Positions 1 through 14,285 are shown, counted from the stretch's first letter. The stretch is DNA of 64,000 nucleotides from Bathymodiolus brooksi (GCA_963680875.1 OY804589.1:620001-684000), one strand, 5' to 3'. A program made the numbers and translations. Notes: a model not told the origin generated them from the sequence alone.

Positions 1-310
1 AGTTTACTAAGTATTTGGTTAGTCCACTACTCGGTGTGGTTGACTTGTATCTTATGTTAGGAAGTTTACTAAGTATTTGTTTAGTCCACTATTCGGTGTG
101 GTTGACTTGTACCTTATGCTAGGAAGTTTACTAGGTATTTTTTTAGTCCACTACTCGGTGTGGTTGACTTGTACCTTATGTTAGGAAGTTTACTAAATAT
201 TTGTTTAGTCCACTACTCGGTGTGGTTGACTTGTACCTTATGCTAGTAAGTTTACTATGTATTTGTTTAGTCCACTACTCGGTGTGGTTGACTTGTACCT
301 TATGTTAGGA

Positions 311-3300
311 AGTTTACTAAGTATTTGTTTAGTCCACTACTCGGTGTGGTTGACTTGTACCGTATGTTAGGAAGTTTACTAGGTATTTGTCTAGTCCACT
401 ACTCGGTGTGGTTGACTTGTACCTTATGCTAGGAAGTTTACTAGATATTTGTTTTGTCCACTACTCGGTGTGGTTGACTTGTACCTTATGTTAGGATGTT
501 TACCAGGTATTTGTTTAGTCCACTACTCGGTGTGGTTGACTTGTACCTTATGTTAGGAAGTTTACTAAGTATTTGTTTAGTCCACTACTCGGTGTGGTTG
601 ACTTGTACCTTATGTTAGGAAGTTTACTAGGTGTTTGTTTAGTCCACTACTCGGTGTGGTTGACTTCTACCTTATGTTAGGAAGTTTACTAGGTATTTGT
701 CTAGTCCACTACTCGGTATGGTTGACTTGTACCTTATGTTAGGAAGTTTACTAAGTATTTGTTTAGTCCACTACTCGTTGTGGTTGACTTGTATCTTATG
801 TTAGGAAGTTTACTAGGTATTTGTTTAGTCCACTACTCGGAGTGGTTGACTTGTACCTTATGTTAGGAAGTTTACTAAGTATTTGGTTAGTCCACTACTC
901 GGTGTGGTTGACTTGTACCTTATGTTAGGAAGTTTACTAAGTATTTGTTTAGTCCACTACTCGGTGTGGTTGACTTGTACCTTATGTTAGGAAGTTTACT
1001 AAGTATTTGTTTAGTCCACTACTCGGTGTGGTTGACTTGTACCTTATGTTAGGAAGTTTACTAAATATTTGTTTAGTCCACTACTCGGTGTGGTTGACTT
1101 GTACCTTATGCTAGTAAGTTTACTAGGTATTTGTTTAGTCCACTACTCGGTGTGGTTGACTTGTACCTTATGTTAGGAAGTTTACTAGGTATTTGTTTAG
1201 TCCACTACTCCGTGTGGTTGACTTGTACCTTATGTTAGGAAGTTTACTAGGTTTTTTTTTAGTCCACTACTCGGAGTGGTTGACTTGTACCTTATGTTAG
1301 GAAGTTTACTAAATATTTGTTTAGTCCACTACTCGGTGTGGTTGACTTGTACCTTATGCTAGTAAGTTTACTATGTATTTGTTTAGTCCACTACTCGGTG
1401 TGGTTGACTTGTACCTTATGTTAGGAAGTTTACTAGGTATTTGTTTAGTCCACTACTCGGTGTGGTTGACTTGTACCTTATGTTAGGAAGTTTACTAAGT
1501 ATTTGTTTAGTCCACTACTCGTTTTGGTTGACTTGTATCTTATGTTAGGAAGTTTACTAGGTATTTGTTTAGTCCACTACTCGGTATGGTTGACTTGTAC
1601 CTTATGTTAGGAAGTTTACTAAGTATTTGTTTAGTCCACTACTCGGTGTGGTTGACTTGTACCTTATGTTAGGAAGTTTACTAGGTATTTGTTTAGTCCA
1701 CTACTCGGTGTGGTTGACTTGTACCTTATGTTAGGAAGTTTACTAGGTATTTGTCTAGTCCACTACTCGGTATGGTTGACTTGTACCTTATGTTAGGAAG
1801 TTTACTAAGTATTTGTTCAGTCCACTACTCGGTGTGGTTGACTTGTACCTTATGCTAGGAAGTTTACTAGGTATTTGTTTAGTCCACTACTCGGTGTGGT
1901 TGACTTGTACCTTATGTTAGGAAGTTTACTAGGTATTTGTTTAGTCCACTACTCGGTTTGGTTGACTTGCACCTTATGTTAGGAAGTTTACTAAGTATTT
2001 GTTTAGTCCACTACTCGGTGTGGTTGACTTGTACCGTATGTTAGGAAGTTTACTAGGTATTTGTCTAGTCCACTACTCGGTGTGGTTGACTTGTACCTTA
2101 TGCTAGGAAGTTTACTAGATATTTGTTTTGTCCACTACTCGGTGTGGTTGACTTGTACCTTATGTTAGGATGTTTACCAGGTATTTGTTTAGTCCACTAC
2201 TCGGTGTGGTTGACTTGTACCTTATGTTAGGAAGTTTACTAAGTATTTGTTTAGTCCACTACTCGGTGTGGTTGACTTGTACCTTATGTTAGGAAGTTTA
2301 CTAGGTGTTTGTTTAGTCCACTACTCGGTGTGGTTGACTTGTACCTTATGTTAGGAAGTTTACTAGGTATTTGTCTAGTCCACTACTCGGTATGGTTGAC
2401 TTGTACCTTATGTTAGGAAGTTTACTAAGTATTTGTTTAGTCCACTACTCGTTGTGGTTGACTTGTATCTTATGTTAGGAAGTTTACTAGGTATTTGTTT
2501 AGTCCACTACTCGGTGTGGTTGACTTGTACCTTATGTTAGGAAGTTTACTAGGTATTTGTCTAGTCCACTACTCGGTATGGTAGACTTGTACCTTATGTT
2601 AGGAAGTTTACTAAGTATTTGTTTAGTCCACTACTGGGTGTGGTTGACTTGTACCTTATGCTAGGAAGTTTACTAGGTATTTGTTTAATCCACTACTCGG
2701 TGTGGTTGACTTGTACCTTATGTTAGGAAGTTTACTAAGTATTTGTTTAGTCCACTACTCGGTGTGGTTGACTTGCACCTTATGTTAGGAAGTTTACTAA
2801 GTATTTGTTTAGTCCACTACTCGGTGTGGTTGACTTGTACCTTATGTTAGGAAGTTTACTAGGTATTTGTTTAGTCGACTACTCGGTGTGGTTGACTTGT
2901 ACCGTATGCTAGGAAGTTTACTAGGTATTTGTCTAGTCCACTACTCGGTGTGGTTGACTTGTACCTTATGCTAGGAAGTTTACTAGATATTTGTTTATTC
3001 GACTACTCGGTGTGGTTGACTTGTACCTTATGTTAGGATGTTTACCAGGTATTTGTTTAGTCCACTACTCGGTGTGGTTGACTTGTACCTTATGTTAGGA
3101 AGTTTACTAGGTATTTGTTTAGTCCACTACTCGGTGTGGTTGACTTGTACCTTATGTTAGGAAGTTTACTAGGTGTTTGTTTAGTCCACTACTCGGTGTG
3201 GTTGACTTGTACCTTATGTTAGGAAGTTTACTAGGTATTTGTCTAGTCCACTACTCGTTTTGGTTGACTTGTATCTTATGTTAGGAAGTTTACTAGGTAT

Positions 3301-4898
3301 TTGTTTAGTCCACTACTCGGTATGGTTGACTTGTACCTTATGTTAGGAAGTTTACTAAGTATTTGTTTAGTCCACTACTCGGTGTGGTTGACTTGTACCT
3401 TATGTTAGGAAGTTTACTAGGTATTTGTCTAGTCCACTACTCGGTATGGTTGACTTGTACCTTATGTTAGGAAGTTTACTAAGTATTTGTTCAGTCCACT
3501 ACTCGGTGTGGTTGACTTGTACCTTATGCTAGGAAGTTTACTAGGTATTTGTTTAGTCCACTACTCGGTGTGGTTGACTTGTACCTTATGTTAGGAAGTT
3601 TACTAGGTATTTGTTTAGTCCACTACTCGGTTTGGTTGACTTGCACCTTATGTTAGGAAGTTTACTAAGTATTTGTTTAGTCCACTACTCGGTGTGGTTG
3701 ACTTGTACCGTATGTTAGGAAGTTTACTAGGTATTTGTCTAGTCCACTACTCGGTGTGGTTGACTTGTACCTTATGCTAGGAAGTTTACTAGATATTTGT
3801 TTTGTCCACTACTCGGTGTGGTTGACTTGTACCTTATGTTAGGATGTTTACCAGGTATTTGTTTAGTCCACTACTCGGTGTGGTTGACTTGTACCTTATG
3901 TTAGGAAGTTTACTAAGTATTTGTTTAGTCCACTACTCGGTGTGGTTGACTTGTACCTTATGTTAGGAAGTTTACAAGGTGTTTGTTTAGTCCACTACTC
4001 GGTGTGGTTGACTTGTACCTTATGTTAGGAAGTTTACTAGGTATTTGTCTAGTCCACTACTCGGTATGGTTGACTTGTACCTTATGTTAGGAAGTTTACT
4101 AAGTATTTGTTTAGTCCACTACTCGTTGTGGTTGACTTGTATCTTATGTTAGGAAGTTTACTAGGTATTTGTTTAGTCCACTACTCGGTGTGGTTGACTT
4201 GTACCTTATGTTAGGAAGTTTACTAGGTATTTGTCTAGTCCACTACTCGGTATGGTTGACTTGTACCTTATGTTAGGAAGTTTACTAAGTATTTGTTTAG
4301 TCCACTACTGGGTGTGGTTGACTTGTACCTTATGCTAGGAAGTTTACTAGGTATTTGTTTAATCCACTACTCGGTGTGGTTGACTTGTACCTTATGTTAG
4401 GAAGTTTACTAAGTATTTGTTTAGTCCACTACTCGGTGTGGTTGACTTGCACCTTATGTTAGGAAGTTTACTAAGTATTTATTTTGTCCACTACTCGGTG
4501 TGGTTGACTTGTACCTTATGTTAGGAAGTTTACTAGGTATTTGTTTAGTCGACTACTCGGTGTGGTTGACTTGTACCGTATGCTAGGAAGTTTACTAGGT
4601 ATTTGTCTAGTCCACTACTCGGTGTGGTTGACTTGTACCTTATGCTAGGAAGCTTACTAGATATTTGTTTATTCGACTACTCGGTGTGGTTGACTTGTAC
4701 CTTATGTAAGGATGTTTACCAGGTATTTGTTTAGTCCACTACTTGGTGTGGTTGACTTGTACCTTATGTTAGGAAGTTTACTAGGTATTTGTTTAGTCCA
4801 CTACTCGGTGTGGTTGACTTGTACCTTATGTTAGGAAGTTTACTAGGTGTTTGTTTAGTCCACTACTCGGTGTGGTTGACTTGTACCTTATGTTAGGA
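311..4898. repeat. 27/28-monomer higher-order repeat (about 1,674 bp)
   Basis: Marker order repeats at a shift of 27 monomers (1,674 bp). The stretch 311-868 matches 1985-2542 and 3659-4216, including TGTTTACC at 497, 2171 and 3845, ACCGTATG monomers, and CGTTG with GTATCTT. About 1,737-3,224 matches 3,411-4,898, including GTTCAG at 1,816 and 3,490, CGGTTTGG at 1955 and 3629, and CTGGGTG at 2,635 and 4,309. Just upstream the shift is 28 (CGTTTTGG at 1520 and 3256), which shows a one-monomer length difference between copies. Single-base differences separate the copies, for example CTTCTACC at 666 against CTTGTACC at 2340. Confidence 0.8.
1241..1302 (+). repeat. Monomer with a 9-T run
   Basis: In this unit A13 and G17 are both T, giving nine consecutive T at 1252-1260. 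Monomers with only G17T, and hence seven T, are common and sit at a fixed slot in most cassettes. This is the only nine-T unit noticed. It also carries CGGAGTGG (T35A). Confidence 0.85.
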
Positions 4899-5907
4899 AG
4901 TTTACTAGGTATTTGTCTAGTCCACTACTCGGTATGGTTGACTTGTACCTTATGTTAGGAAGTTTACTAAGTATTTGTTTAGTCCACTACTCGGTGTGGT
5001 TGACTTGTACCTTATGCTAGGAAGTTTACTAGGTATTTGTTTAGTCCACTACTCGGTGTGGTTGACTTGTACCTTATGATAGGAAGTTTACTAAGTATTT
5101 GGTTAGTCCACTACTCGGTGTGGTTGACTTGTACCTTATGTTAGGAAGTTTACTAAGTATTTGTTTAGTCCACTACTCGGTGTGGTTGACTTGTACCTTA
5201 TGTTAGGAAGTTTACTAAGTATTTGTTTAGTCCACTACTCGGTGTGGTTGACTTGTACCTTATGTTAGGAAGTTTACTAAGTATTTGTTTAGTCCACTAC
5301 TCGGTGTGGTTGACTTGTACCTTATGCTAGGAAGTTTACTAGGTATTTGTTTAGTCCACTACTCGGTGTGGTTGACTTGTACCTTATGTTAGGAAGTTTA
5401 CTAAATATTTGTTTAGTCCACTACTCGGTGTGGTTGACTTGTACCTTATGCTAATAAGTTTACTAGGTATTTGTTTAGTCCACTACTCGGTGTGGTTGAC
5501 TTGTACCTTATGTTAGGAAGTTTACTAGGTATTTGTTTAGTCCACTACTCCGTGTGGTTGACTTGTACCTTATGTTAGGAAGTTTACTAGGTATTTTTTT
5601 AGTCCACTACTCGGTGTGGTTGACTTGTACCTTATGTTAGGAAGTTTACTAAATATTTGTTTATTCCACTACTCGGTGTGGTTGACTTGTACCTTATGCT
5701 AGTAAGTTTACTATGTATTTGTTTAGTCCACTACTCGGTGTGGTTGACTTGTACCTTATGTTAGGAAGTTTACTAGATATTTGTTTAGTCCACTACTCCG
5801 TGTGGTTGACTTGTACCTTATGTTAGGAAGTTTACTAAGTATTTGTTTAGTCCACTACTCGTTGTGGTTGACTTGTATCTTATGTTAGGAAGTTTACTAG
5901 GTATTTG
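2250..5907. repeat. 59-monomer tandem duplication, copy 1
   Basis: This block of 3,658 bp is followed directly by a second copy. Matches at a shift of 59 monomers include GTGTTTG near 2,305 and 5,963, and the rare GGTAGACTTG near 2,580 and 6,238. From about 3,420 onward the shift becomes 60 monomers (3,720 bp), because copy 2 carries one more monomer. Matches in that part include CGGTTTGG at 3629 and 7349, and ATGATAGG near 5,078 and 8,798. Homology before about 2,250 fails at once. One visible difference inside the copies is CTAATAAG near 5,453 against CTAGTAAG near 9,173. Confidence 0.82.
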
Positions 5908-8900
5908 TTTAGTCCACTACTCGGTGTGGTTGACTTGTACCTTATGTTAGGAAGTTTACTAGGTGTTTGTTTAGTCCACTACTCGGTGTGGTTGACTTGT
6001 ACCTTATGTTAGGAAGTTTACTAGGTATTTGTCTAGTCCACTACTCGGTATGGTTGACTTGTACCTTATGTTAGGAAGTTTACTAAGTATTTGTTTAGTC
6101 CACTACTCGTTGTGGTTGACTTGTATCTTATGTTAGGAAGTTTACTAGGTATTTGTTTAGTCCACTACTCGGTGTGGTTGACTTGTACCTTATGTTAGGA
6201 AGTTTACTAGGTATTTGTCTAGTCCACTACTCGGTATGGTAGACTTGTACCTTATGTTAGGAAGTTTACTAAGTATTTGTTTAGTCCACTACTGGGTGTG
6301 GTTGACTTGTACCTTATGCTAGGAAGTTTACTAGGTATTTGTTTAATCCACTACTCGGTGTGGTTGACTTGTACCTTATGTTAGGAAGTTTACTAAGTAT
6401 TTGTTTAGTCCACTACTCGGTGTGGTTGACTTGCACCTTATGTTAGGAAGTTTACTAAGTATTTGTTTAGTCCACTACTCGGTGTGGTTGACTTGTACCT
6501 TATGTTAGGAAGTTTACTAGGTATTTGTTTAGTCGACTACTCGGTGTGGTTGACTTGTACCGTATGCTAGGAAGTTTACTAGGTATTTGTCTAGTCCACT
6601 ACTCGGTGTGGTTGACTTGTACCTTATGCTAGGAAGTTTACTAGATATTTGTTTATTCGACTACTCGGTGTGGTTGACTTGTACCTTATGTTAGGATGTT
6701 TACCAGGTATTTGTTTAGTCCACTACTCGATGTGGTTGACTTGTACCTTATGTTAGGAAGCTTACTAGGTATTTGTTTAGTCCACTACTCGGTGTGGTTG
6801 ACTTGTACCTTATGTTAGGAAGTTTACTAGGTGTTTGTTTAGTCCACTACTCAGTGTGGTTGACTTGTACCTTATGTTAGGAAGTTTACTAGGTATTTGT
6901 CTAGTCCACTACTCGTTTTGGTTGACTTGTATCTTATGTTAGGAAGTTTACTAGGTATTTGTTTAGTCCACTACTCGGTATGGTTGACTTGTACCTTATG
7001 TTAGGAAGTTTACTAAGTATTTGTTTAGTCCACTACTCGGTGTGGTTGACTTGTACCTTATGTTAGGAAGTTTACTAGGTATTTGTTTAGTCCACTACTC
7101 GGTGTGGTTGACTTGTACCTTAGGTTAGGAAGTTTACTAGGTATTTGTCTAGTCCACTACTCGGTATGGTTGACTTGTACCTTATGTTAGGAAGTTTACT
7201 AAGTATTTGTTCAGTCCACTACTCGGTGTGGTTGACTTGTACCTTATGCTAGGAAGTTTACTAGGTATTTGTTTAGTCCACTACTCGGTGTGGTTGACTT
7301 GTACCTTATGTTAGGAAGTTTACTAGGTATTTGTTTAGTCCACTACTCGGTTTGGTTGACTTGCACCTTATGTTAGGAAGTTTACTAAGTATTTGTTTAG
7401 TCCACTACTCGGTGTGGTTGACTTGTACCGTATGTTAGGAAGTTTACTAGGTATTTGTCTAGTCCACTACTCGGTGTGGTTGACTTGTACCTTATGCTAG
7501 GAAGTTTACTAGATATTTGTTTTGTCCACTACTCGGTGTGGTTGACTTGTACCTTATGTTAGGATGTTTACCAGGTATTTGTTTAGTCCACTACTCGGTG
7601 TGGTTGACTTGTACCTTATGTTAGGAAGTTTACTAAGTATTTGTTTAGTCCACTACTCGGTGTGGTTGACTTGTACCTTATGTTAGGAAGTTTACTAGGT
7701 GTTTGTTTAGTCCACTACTCGGTGTGGTTGACTTGTACCTTATGTTAGGAAGTTTACTAGGTATTTGTCTAGTCCACTACTCGGTATGGTTGACTTGTAC
7801 CTTATGTTAGGAAGTTTACTAAGTATTTGTTTAGTCCACTACTCGTTGTGGTTGACTTGTATCTTATGTTAGGAAGTTTACTAGGTATTTGTTTAGTCCA
7901 CTACTCGGTGTGGTTGACTTGTACCTTATGTTAGGAAGTTTACTAGGTATTTGTCTAGTCCACTACTCGGTATGGTTGACTTGTACCTTATGTTAGGAAG
8001 TTTACTAAGTATTTGTTTAGTCCACTACTGGGTGTGGTTGACTTGTACCTTATGCTAGGAAGTTTACTAGGTATTTGTTTAATCCACTACTCGGTGTGGT
8101 TGACTTGTACCTTATGTTAGGAAGTTTACTAAGTATTTGTTTAGTCCACTACTCGGTGTGGTTGACTTGCACCTTATGTTAGGAAGTTTACTAAGTATTT
8201 ATTTAGTCCACTACTCGGTGTGGTTGACTTGTACCTTATGTTAGGAAGTTTACTAGGTATTTGTTTAGTCGACTACTCGGTGTGGTTGACTTGTACCGTA
8301 TGCTAGGAAGTTTACTAGGTATTTGTCTAGTCCACTACTCGGTGTGGTTGACTTGTACCTTATGCTAGGAAGCTTACTAGATATTTGTTTATTCGACTAC
8401 TCGGTGTGGTTGACTTGTACCTTATGTAAGGATGTTTACCAGGTATTTGTTTAGTCCACTACTCGGTGTGGTTGACTTGTACCTTATGTTAGGAAGTTTA
8501 CTAGGTATTTGTTTAGTCCACTACTCGGTGTGGTTGACTTGTACCTTATGTTAGGAAGTTTACTAGGTGTTTGTTTAGTCCACTACTCGGTGTGGTTGAC
8601 TTGTACCTTATGTTAGGAAGTTTACTAGGTATTTGTCTAGTCCACTACTCGGTATGGTTGACTTGTACCTTATGTTAGGAAGTTTACTAAGTATTTGTTT
8701 AGTCCACTACTCGGTGTGGTTGACTTGTACCTTATGCTAGGAAGTTTACTAGGTATTTGTTTAGTCCACTACTCGGTGTGGTTGACTTGTACCTTATGAT
8801 AGGAAGTTTACTAAGTATTTGGTTAGTCCACTACTCGGTGTGGTTGACTTGTACCTTATGTTAGGAAGTTTACTAAGTATTTGTTTAGTCCACTACTCGG

Positions 8901-9627
8901 TGTGGTTGACTTGTACCTTATGTTAGGAAGTTTACTAAGTATTTGTTTAGTCCACTACTCGGTGTGGTTGACTTGTACCTTATGTTAGGAAGTTTACTAA
9001 GTATTTGTTTAGTCCACTACTCGGTGTGGTTGACTTGTACCTTATGCTAGGAAGTTTACTAGGTATTTGTTTAGTCCACTACTCGGTGTGGTTGACTTGT
9101 ACCTTATGTTAGGAAGTTTACTAAATATTTGTTTAGTCCACTACTCGGTGTGGTTGACTTGTACCTTATGCTAGTAAGTTTACTAGGTATTTGTTTAGTC
9201 CACTACTCGGTGTGGTTGACTTGTACCTTATGTTAGGAAGTTTACTAGGTATTTGTTTAGTCCACTACTCCGTGTGGTTGACTTGTACCTTATGTTAGGA
9301 AGTTTACTAGGTATTTTTTTAGTCCACTACTCGGTGTGGTTGACTTGTACCTTATGTTAGGAAGTTTACTAAATATTTGTTTATTCCACTACTCGGTGTG
9401 GTTGACTTGTACCTTATGCTAGTAAGTTTACTATGTATTTGTTTAGTCCACTACTCGGTGTGGTTGACTTGTACCTTATGTTAGGAAGTTTACTAGATAT
9501 TTGTTTAGTCCACTACTCCGTGTGGTTGACTTGTACCTTATGTTAGGAAGTTTACTAAGTATTTGTTTAGTCCACTACTCGTTGTGGTTGACTTGTATCT
9601 TATGTTAGGAAGTTTACTAGGTATTTG
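5908..9627. repeat. 60-monomer tandem duplication, copy 2
   Basis: This is the second copy of the preceding block, 3,720 bp. It holds one more monomer than copy 1, the unit at 7069-7130, which ends in the unusual TAGGTTAGG. The older relative near 1,489-1,860 also has a monomer in that slot (1675). The simplest reading is therefore that copy 1 lost a monomer rather than copy 2 gaining one. After about 9,680 the 60-monomer match ends and a different match begins. Confidence 0.8.
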
Positions 9628-11030
9628 TTTAGTCCACTACTCGGTGTGGTTGACTTGTACCTTATGTTAGGAAGTTTACTAGGTATTTGTCTAGTCCACT
9701 ACTCGGTATGGTTGACTTGTACCTTATGTTAGGAAGTTTACTAAGTATTTGTTTAGTCCACTACTGGGTGTGGTTGACTTGTACCTTATGCTAGGAAGTT
9801 TACTAGGTATTTGTTTAATCCACTACTCGGTGTGGTTGACTTGTACCTTATGTTAGGAAGTTTACTAAGTATTTGTTTAGTCCACTACTCGGTGTGGTTG
9901 ACTTGCACCTTATGTTAGGAAGTTTACTAAGTATTTATTTAGTCCACTACTCGGTGTGGTTGACTTGTACCTTATGTTAGGAAGTTTACTAGGTATTTGT
10001 TTAGTCGACTACTCGGTGTGGTTGACTTGTACCGTATGCTAGGAAGTTTACTAGGTATTTGTCTAGTCCACTACTCGGTGTGGTTGACTTGTACCTTATG
10101 CTAGGAAGTTTACTAGATATTTGTTTATTCGACTACTCGGTGTGGTTGACTTGTACCTTATGTTAGGATGTTTACCAGGTATTTGTTTAGTCCACTACTC
10201 GGTGTGGTTGACTTGTACCTTATGTTAGGAAGTTTACTAGGTATTTGTTTAGTCCACTACTCGGTGTGGTTGACTTGTACCTTATGTTAGGAAGTTTACT
10301 AGGTGTTTGTTTAGTCCACTACTCGGTGTGGTTGACTTGTACCTTATGTTAGGAAGTTTACTAGGTATTTGTCTAGTCCACTACTCGGTATGGTTGACTT
10401 GTACCTTATGTTAGGAAGTTTACTAAGTATTTGTTTAGTCCACTACTCGGTGTGGTTGACTTGTACCTTATGCTAGGAAGTTTACTAGGTATTTGTTTAG
10501 TCCACTACTCGGTGTGGTTGACTTGTACCTTATGATAGGAAGTTTACTAAGTATTTGGTTAGTCCACTACTCGGTGTGGTTGACTTGTACCTTATGTTAG
10601 GAAGTTTACTAAGTATTTGTTTAGTCCACTACTCGGTGTGGTTGACTTGTACCTTATGTTAGGAAGTTTACTAAGTATTTGTTTAGTCCACTACTCGGTG
10701 TGGTTGACTTGTACCTTATGCTAGGAAGTTTACTAGGTATTTGTTTAGTCCACTACTCGGTGTGGTTGACTTGTACCTTATGTTAGGAAGTTTACTAAAT
10801 ATTTGTTTAGTCCACTACTCGGTGTGGTTGACTTGTACCTTATGCTAGTAAGTTTACTAGGTATTTGTTTAGTCCACTACTCGGTGTGGTTGACTTGTAC
10901 CTTATGTTAGGAAGTTTACTAGGTATTTGTTTAGTCCACTACTCCGTGTGGTTGACTTGTACCTTATGTTAGGAAGTTTACTAGGTATTTTTTTAGTCCA
11001 CTACTCGGTGTGGTTGACTTGTACCTTATG
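9628..11030. repeat. Partial repeat of the 7.9-9.4 kb block (28 then 27 monomers)
   Basis: Sequence from about 7,892 recurs here at a shift of 28 monomers (1,736 bp): CTGGGTG at 8030 and 9766, ATTTATTTAG near 8,197 and 9,933, and ATGATAGG near 8,798 and 10,534. After about 10,620 the shift falls to 27 because one plain monomer of a run of three is missing here. A further copy of about 9,840-11,030 lies at about 17,900-19,090, exactly 130 monomers (8,060 bp) to the right, again with ATGATAGG (10534 and 18594). Confidence 0.75.
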
Positions 11031-14000
11031 TTAGAAAGTTTACTAAATATTTGTTTATTCCATTACTCGGTGTGTTTGACTTGTACCTTATGCTAGTAAG
11101 TTTACTATGTATTTGTTTAGTCCACTTCTCGGTGTGGTTGACTTGTACCTTATGTTAGGAAGTTTACTAGATATTTGTTTAGTCCACTACTCCGTGTGGT
11201 TGACTTGTACCTTATGTTAGGAAGTTTACTAAGTATTTGTTTAGTCCACTACTCGTTGTGGTTGATTTGTACCTTATGTTAGGAAGTTTACTAGGTATTT
11301 GTTTAGTCCACTACTCGGTGTGGTTGACTTGCACCTTATGTTAGGAAGTTTACTAAGTATTTGTTTTGTCCACTACTCGGTGTGGTTGACTTGTACCTTA
11401 TGTTAGGAAGTTTACTAGGTATTTGTTTAGTCCACTACTCGTTGTGGTTGATTTGTACCTTATGTTAGGAAGTTTACTAGGTATTTGTTTAGTCCACTAC
11501 TCGGTGTGGTTGACTTGCACCTTATGTTAGGAAGTTTACTAAGTATTTGTTTTGTCCACTACTCGGTGTGGTTGACTTGTACCTTATGTTAGGAAGTTTA
11601 CTAGGTATTTGTTTAGTCCACTACTCGGTGTGGTTGACTTGTACCTTATGTTAGGAAGTTTACTAGGTATTTGTTTAGTCGCATACTCGGTGTGGTTGAC
11701 TTGTACCGTATGCTAGGAAGTTTACTAGGTATTTGTCTAGTCCACTACTCGGTGTGGTTGACTTGTACCTTATGCTAGGAAGTTTACTAGATATTTGTTT
11801 ATTCGACTACTCGGTGTGGTTGACTTGTACCTTATGTTAGGAAGTTTACTAGGTATTTGTTTAGTCCACTACTCGGTGTGGTTGACTTGTACCTTATGTT
11901 AGGAAGTTTACTAGGTGTTTGTTTAGTCCACTACTCGGTGTGGTTGACTTGTACCTTATGTTAGGAAGTTTACTAGGTATTTGTCTAGTCCACTACTCGG
12001 TATGGTTGACTTGTACCTTATGTTAGGAAGTTTACTAAGTATTTTTTTAGTCCACTACTCGGTGTGGTTGACTTGTACCTTATGTTAGGAAGTTTACTAA
12101 ATATTTGTTTATTCCATTACTCGGTGTGGTTGACTTGTACCTTATGCTAGTAAGTTTACTATGTATTTGTTTAGTCCACTACTCGGTGTGGTTGACTTGT
12201 ACCTTATGTTAGGAAGTTTACTAGATATTTGTTTAGTCCACTACTCCGTGTGGTTGACTTGTACCTTATGTTAGGAAGTTTACTAAGTATTTGTTTAGTC
12301 CACTACTCGTTGTGGTTGATTTGTACCTTATGTTAGGAAGTTTACTAGGTATTTGTTTAGTCCACTACTCGGTGTGGTTGACTTGCACCTTATGTTAGGA
12401 AGTTTACTAAGTATTTGTTTTGTCCACTACTCGGTGTGGTTGACTTGTACCTTATGTTAGGAAGTTTACTAGGTATTTGTTTAGTCCACTACTCGGTGTG
12501 GTTGACTTGTACCTTATGTTAGGAAGTTTACTAGGTATTTGTTTAGTCGCATACTCGGTGTGGTTGACTTGTACCGTATGCTAGGAAGTTTACTAGGTAT
12601 TTGTCTAGTCCACTACTCGGTGTGGTTGACTTGTACCTTATGCTAGGAAGTTTACTAGATATTTGTTTATTCGACTACTCGGTGTGGTTGACTTGTACCT
12701 TATGTTAGGATGTTTACCAGGTATTTGTTTAGTCCACTACTCGGTATGGTTGACTTGTACCTTATGTTAGGAAGTTTACTAGGTATTTGTTTAGTCCACT
12801 ACTCGGTGTGGTTGACTTGTACCTTATGTTAGGAAGTTTACTAGGTGTTTGTTTAGTCCACTACTCGGTGTGGTTGACTTGTACCTTATGTTAGGAAGTT
12901 TACTAGGTATTTGTCTAGTCCACTACTCGGTATGGTTGACTTGTACCTTATGTTAGGAAGTTTACTAAGTATTTGTTTAGTCCACTACTCGGTGTGGTTG
13001 ACTTGTACCTTATGCTAGGAAGTTTACTAGGTATTTGTTTAGTCCACTACTCGGTGTGGTTGACTTGTACCTTATGTTAGGAAGTTTACTAAGTATTTGG
13101 TTAGTCCACTACTCGGTGTGGTTGACTTGTACCTTATGTTAGGAAGTTTACTAAGTATTTGTTTAGTCCACTACTCGGTGTGGTTGACTTGTACCTTATG
13201 TTAGGAAGTTTACTAGGTATTTGTTTAGTCGACTACTCGGTGTGGTTGACTTGTACCGTATGCTAGGAAGTTTACTAGGTATTTGTCTAGTCCACTACTC
13301 GGTGTGGTTGACTTGTACCTTATGTTAGGAAGTTTACTAAGTATTTGGTTAGTCCACTACTCGGTGTGGTTGACTTGTACCTTATGTTAGGAAGTTTACT
13401 AAGTATTTGTTTAGTCCACTACTCGGTGTGGTTGACTTGTACCTTATGTTAGGAAGTTTACTAAGTATTTGTTTAGTCCACTACTCGGTGTGGTTGACTT
13501 GTACCTTATGTTAGGAAGTTTACTAAGTATTTGTTTAGTCCACTACTCGGTGTGGTTGACTTGTACCTTATGCTAGGAAGTTTACTAGGTATTTGTTTAG
13601 TCCACTACTCGGTGTGGTTGACTTGTACCTTATGTTAGGAAGTTTACTAAATATTTGTTTAGTCCACTACTCGGTGTTGTTGACTTGTACCTTATGCTAG
13701 TAAGTTTACTAGGTATTTGTTTAGTCCACTACTCGGTGTGGTTGACTTGTACCTTATGTTAGGAAGTTTACTAGGTATTTGTTTAGTCCACTACTCCGTG
13801 TGGTTGACTTGTACCTTATGTTAGGAAGTTTACTAGGTATTTTTTTAGTCCACTACTCGGTGTGGTTGACTTGTACCTTATGTTAGGAAGTTTACTAAAT
13901 ATTTGTTTATTCCACTACTCGGTGTTGATGACTTGTACCTTATGCTAGTAAGTTTACTATGTATTTGTTTAGTCCACTACTCGGTGTGGTTGACTTGTAC

Positions 14001-14285
14001 CTTATGTTAGGAAGTTTACTAGATATTTGTTTAGTCCACTACTCCGTGTGGTTGACTTGTACCTTATGTTAGGAAGTTTACTAAGTATTTGTTTAGTCCA
14101 CTACTCGTTGTGGTTGATTTGTACCTTATGTTAGGAAGTTTACTAGGTATTTGTTTAGTCCACTACTCGGTGTGGTTGACTTGCACCTTATGTTAGGAAG
14201 TTTACTAAGTATTTGTTTTGTCCACTACTCGGTGTGGTTGACTTGTACCTTATGTTAGGAAGTTTACTAGGTATTTGTTTAGTCG
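10752..14285. repeat. 57-monomer tandem duplication, copy 1
   Basis: This 3,534-bp block is repeated immediately downstream. Rare variants match one to one at that shift: TTAGAAAG (11031 and 14565), CCATTACTCGGTGTGTTTGAC, CCACTTCTCGG, AGTCGCATAC (two sites), GGTGTTGTTGAC and GGTGTTGATGAC (13921 and 17455). I saw no mismatch between 10,752-14,316 and 14,286-17,850. The first difference on the left is at 10751/14285 (C or G) and on the right at 14317/17851 (T or C). Confidence 0.88.

Noticed and set aside
1241..1302. Nine-T run as a transcription terminator
   Set aside because: It has no adjoining stem-loop or gene, and arises by one extra substitution in the common seven-T monomer class.
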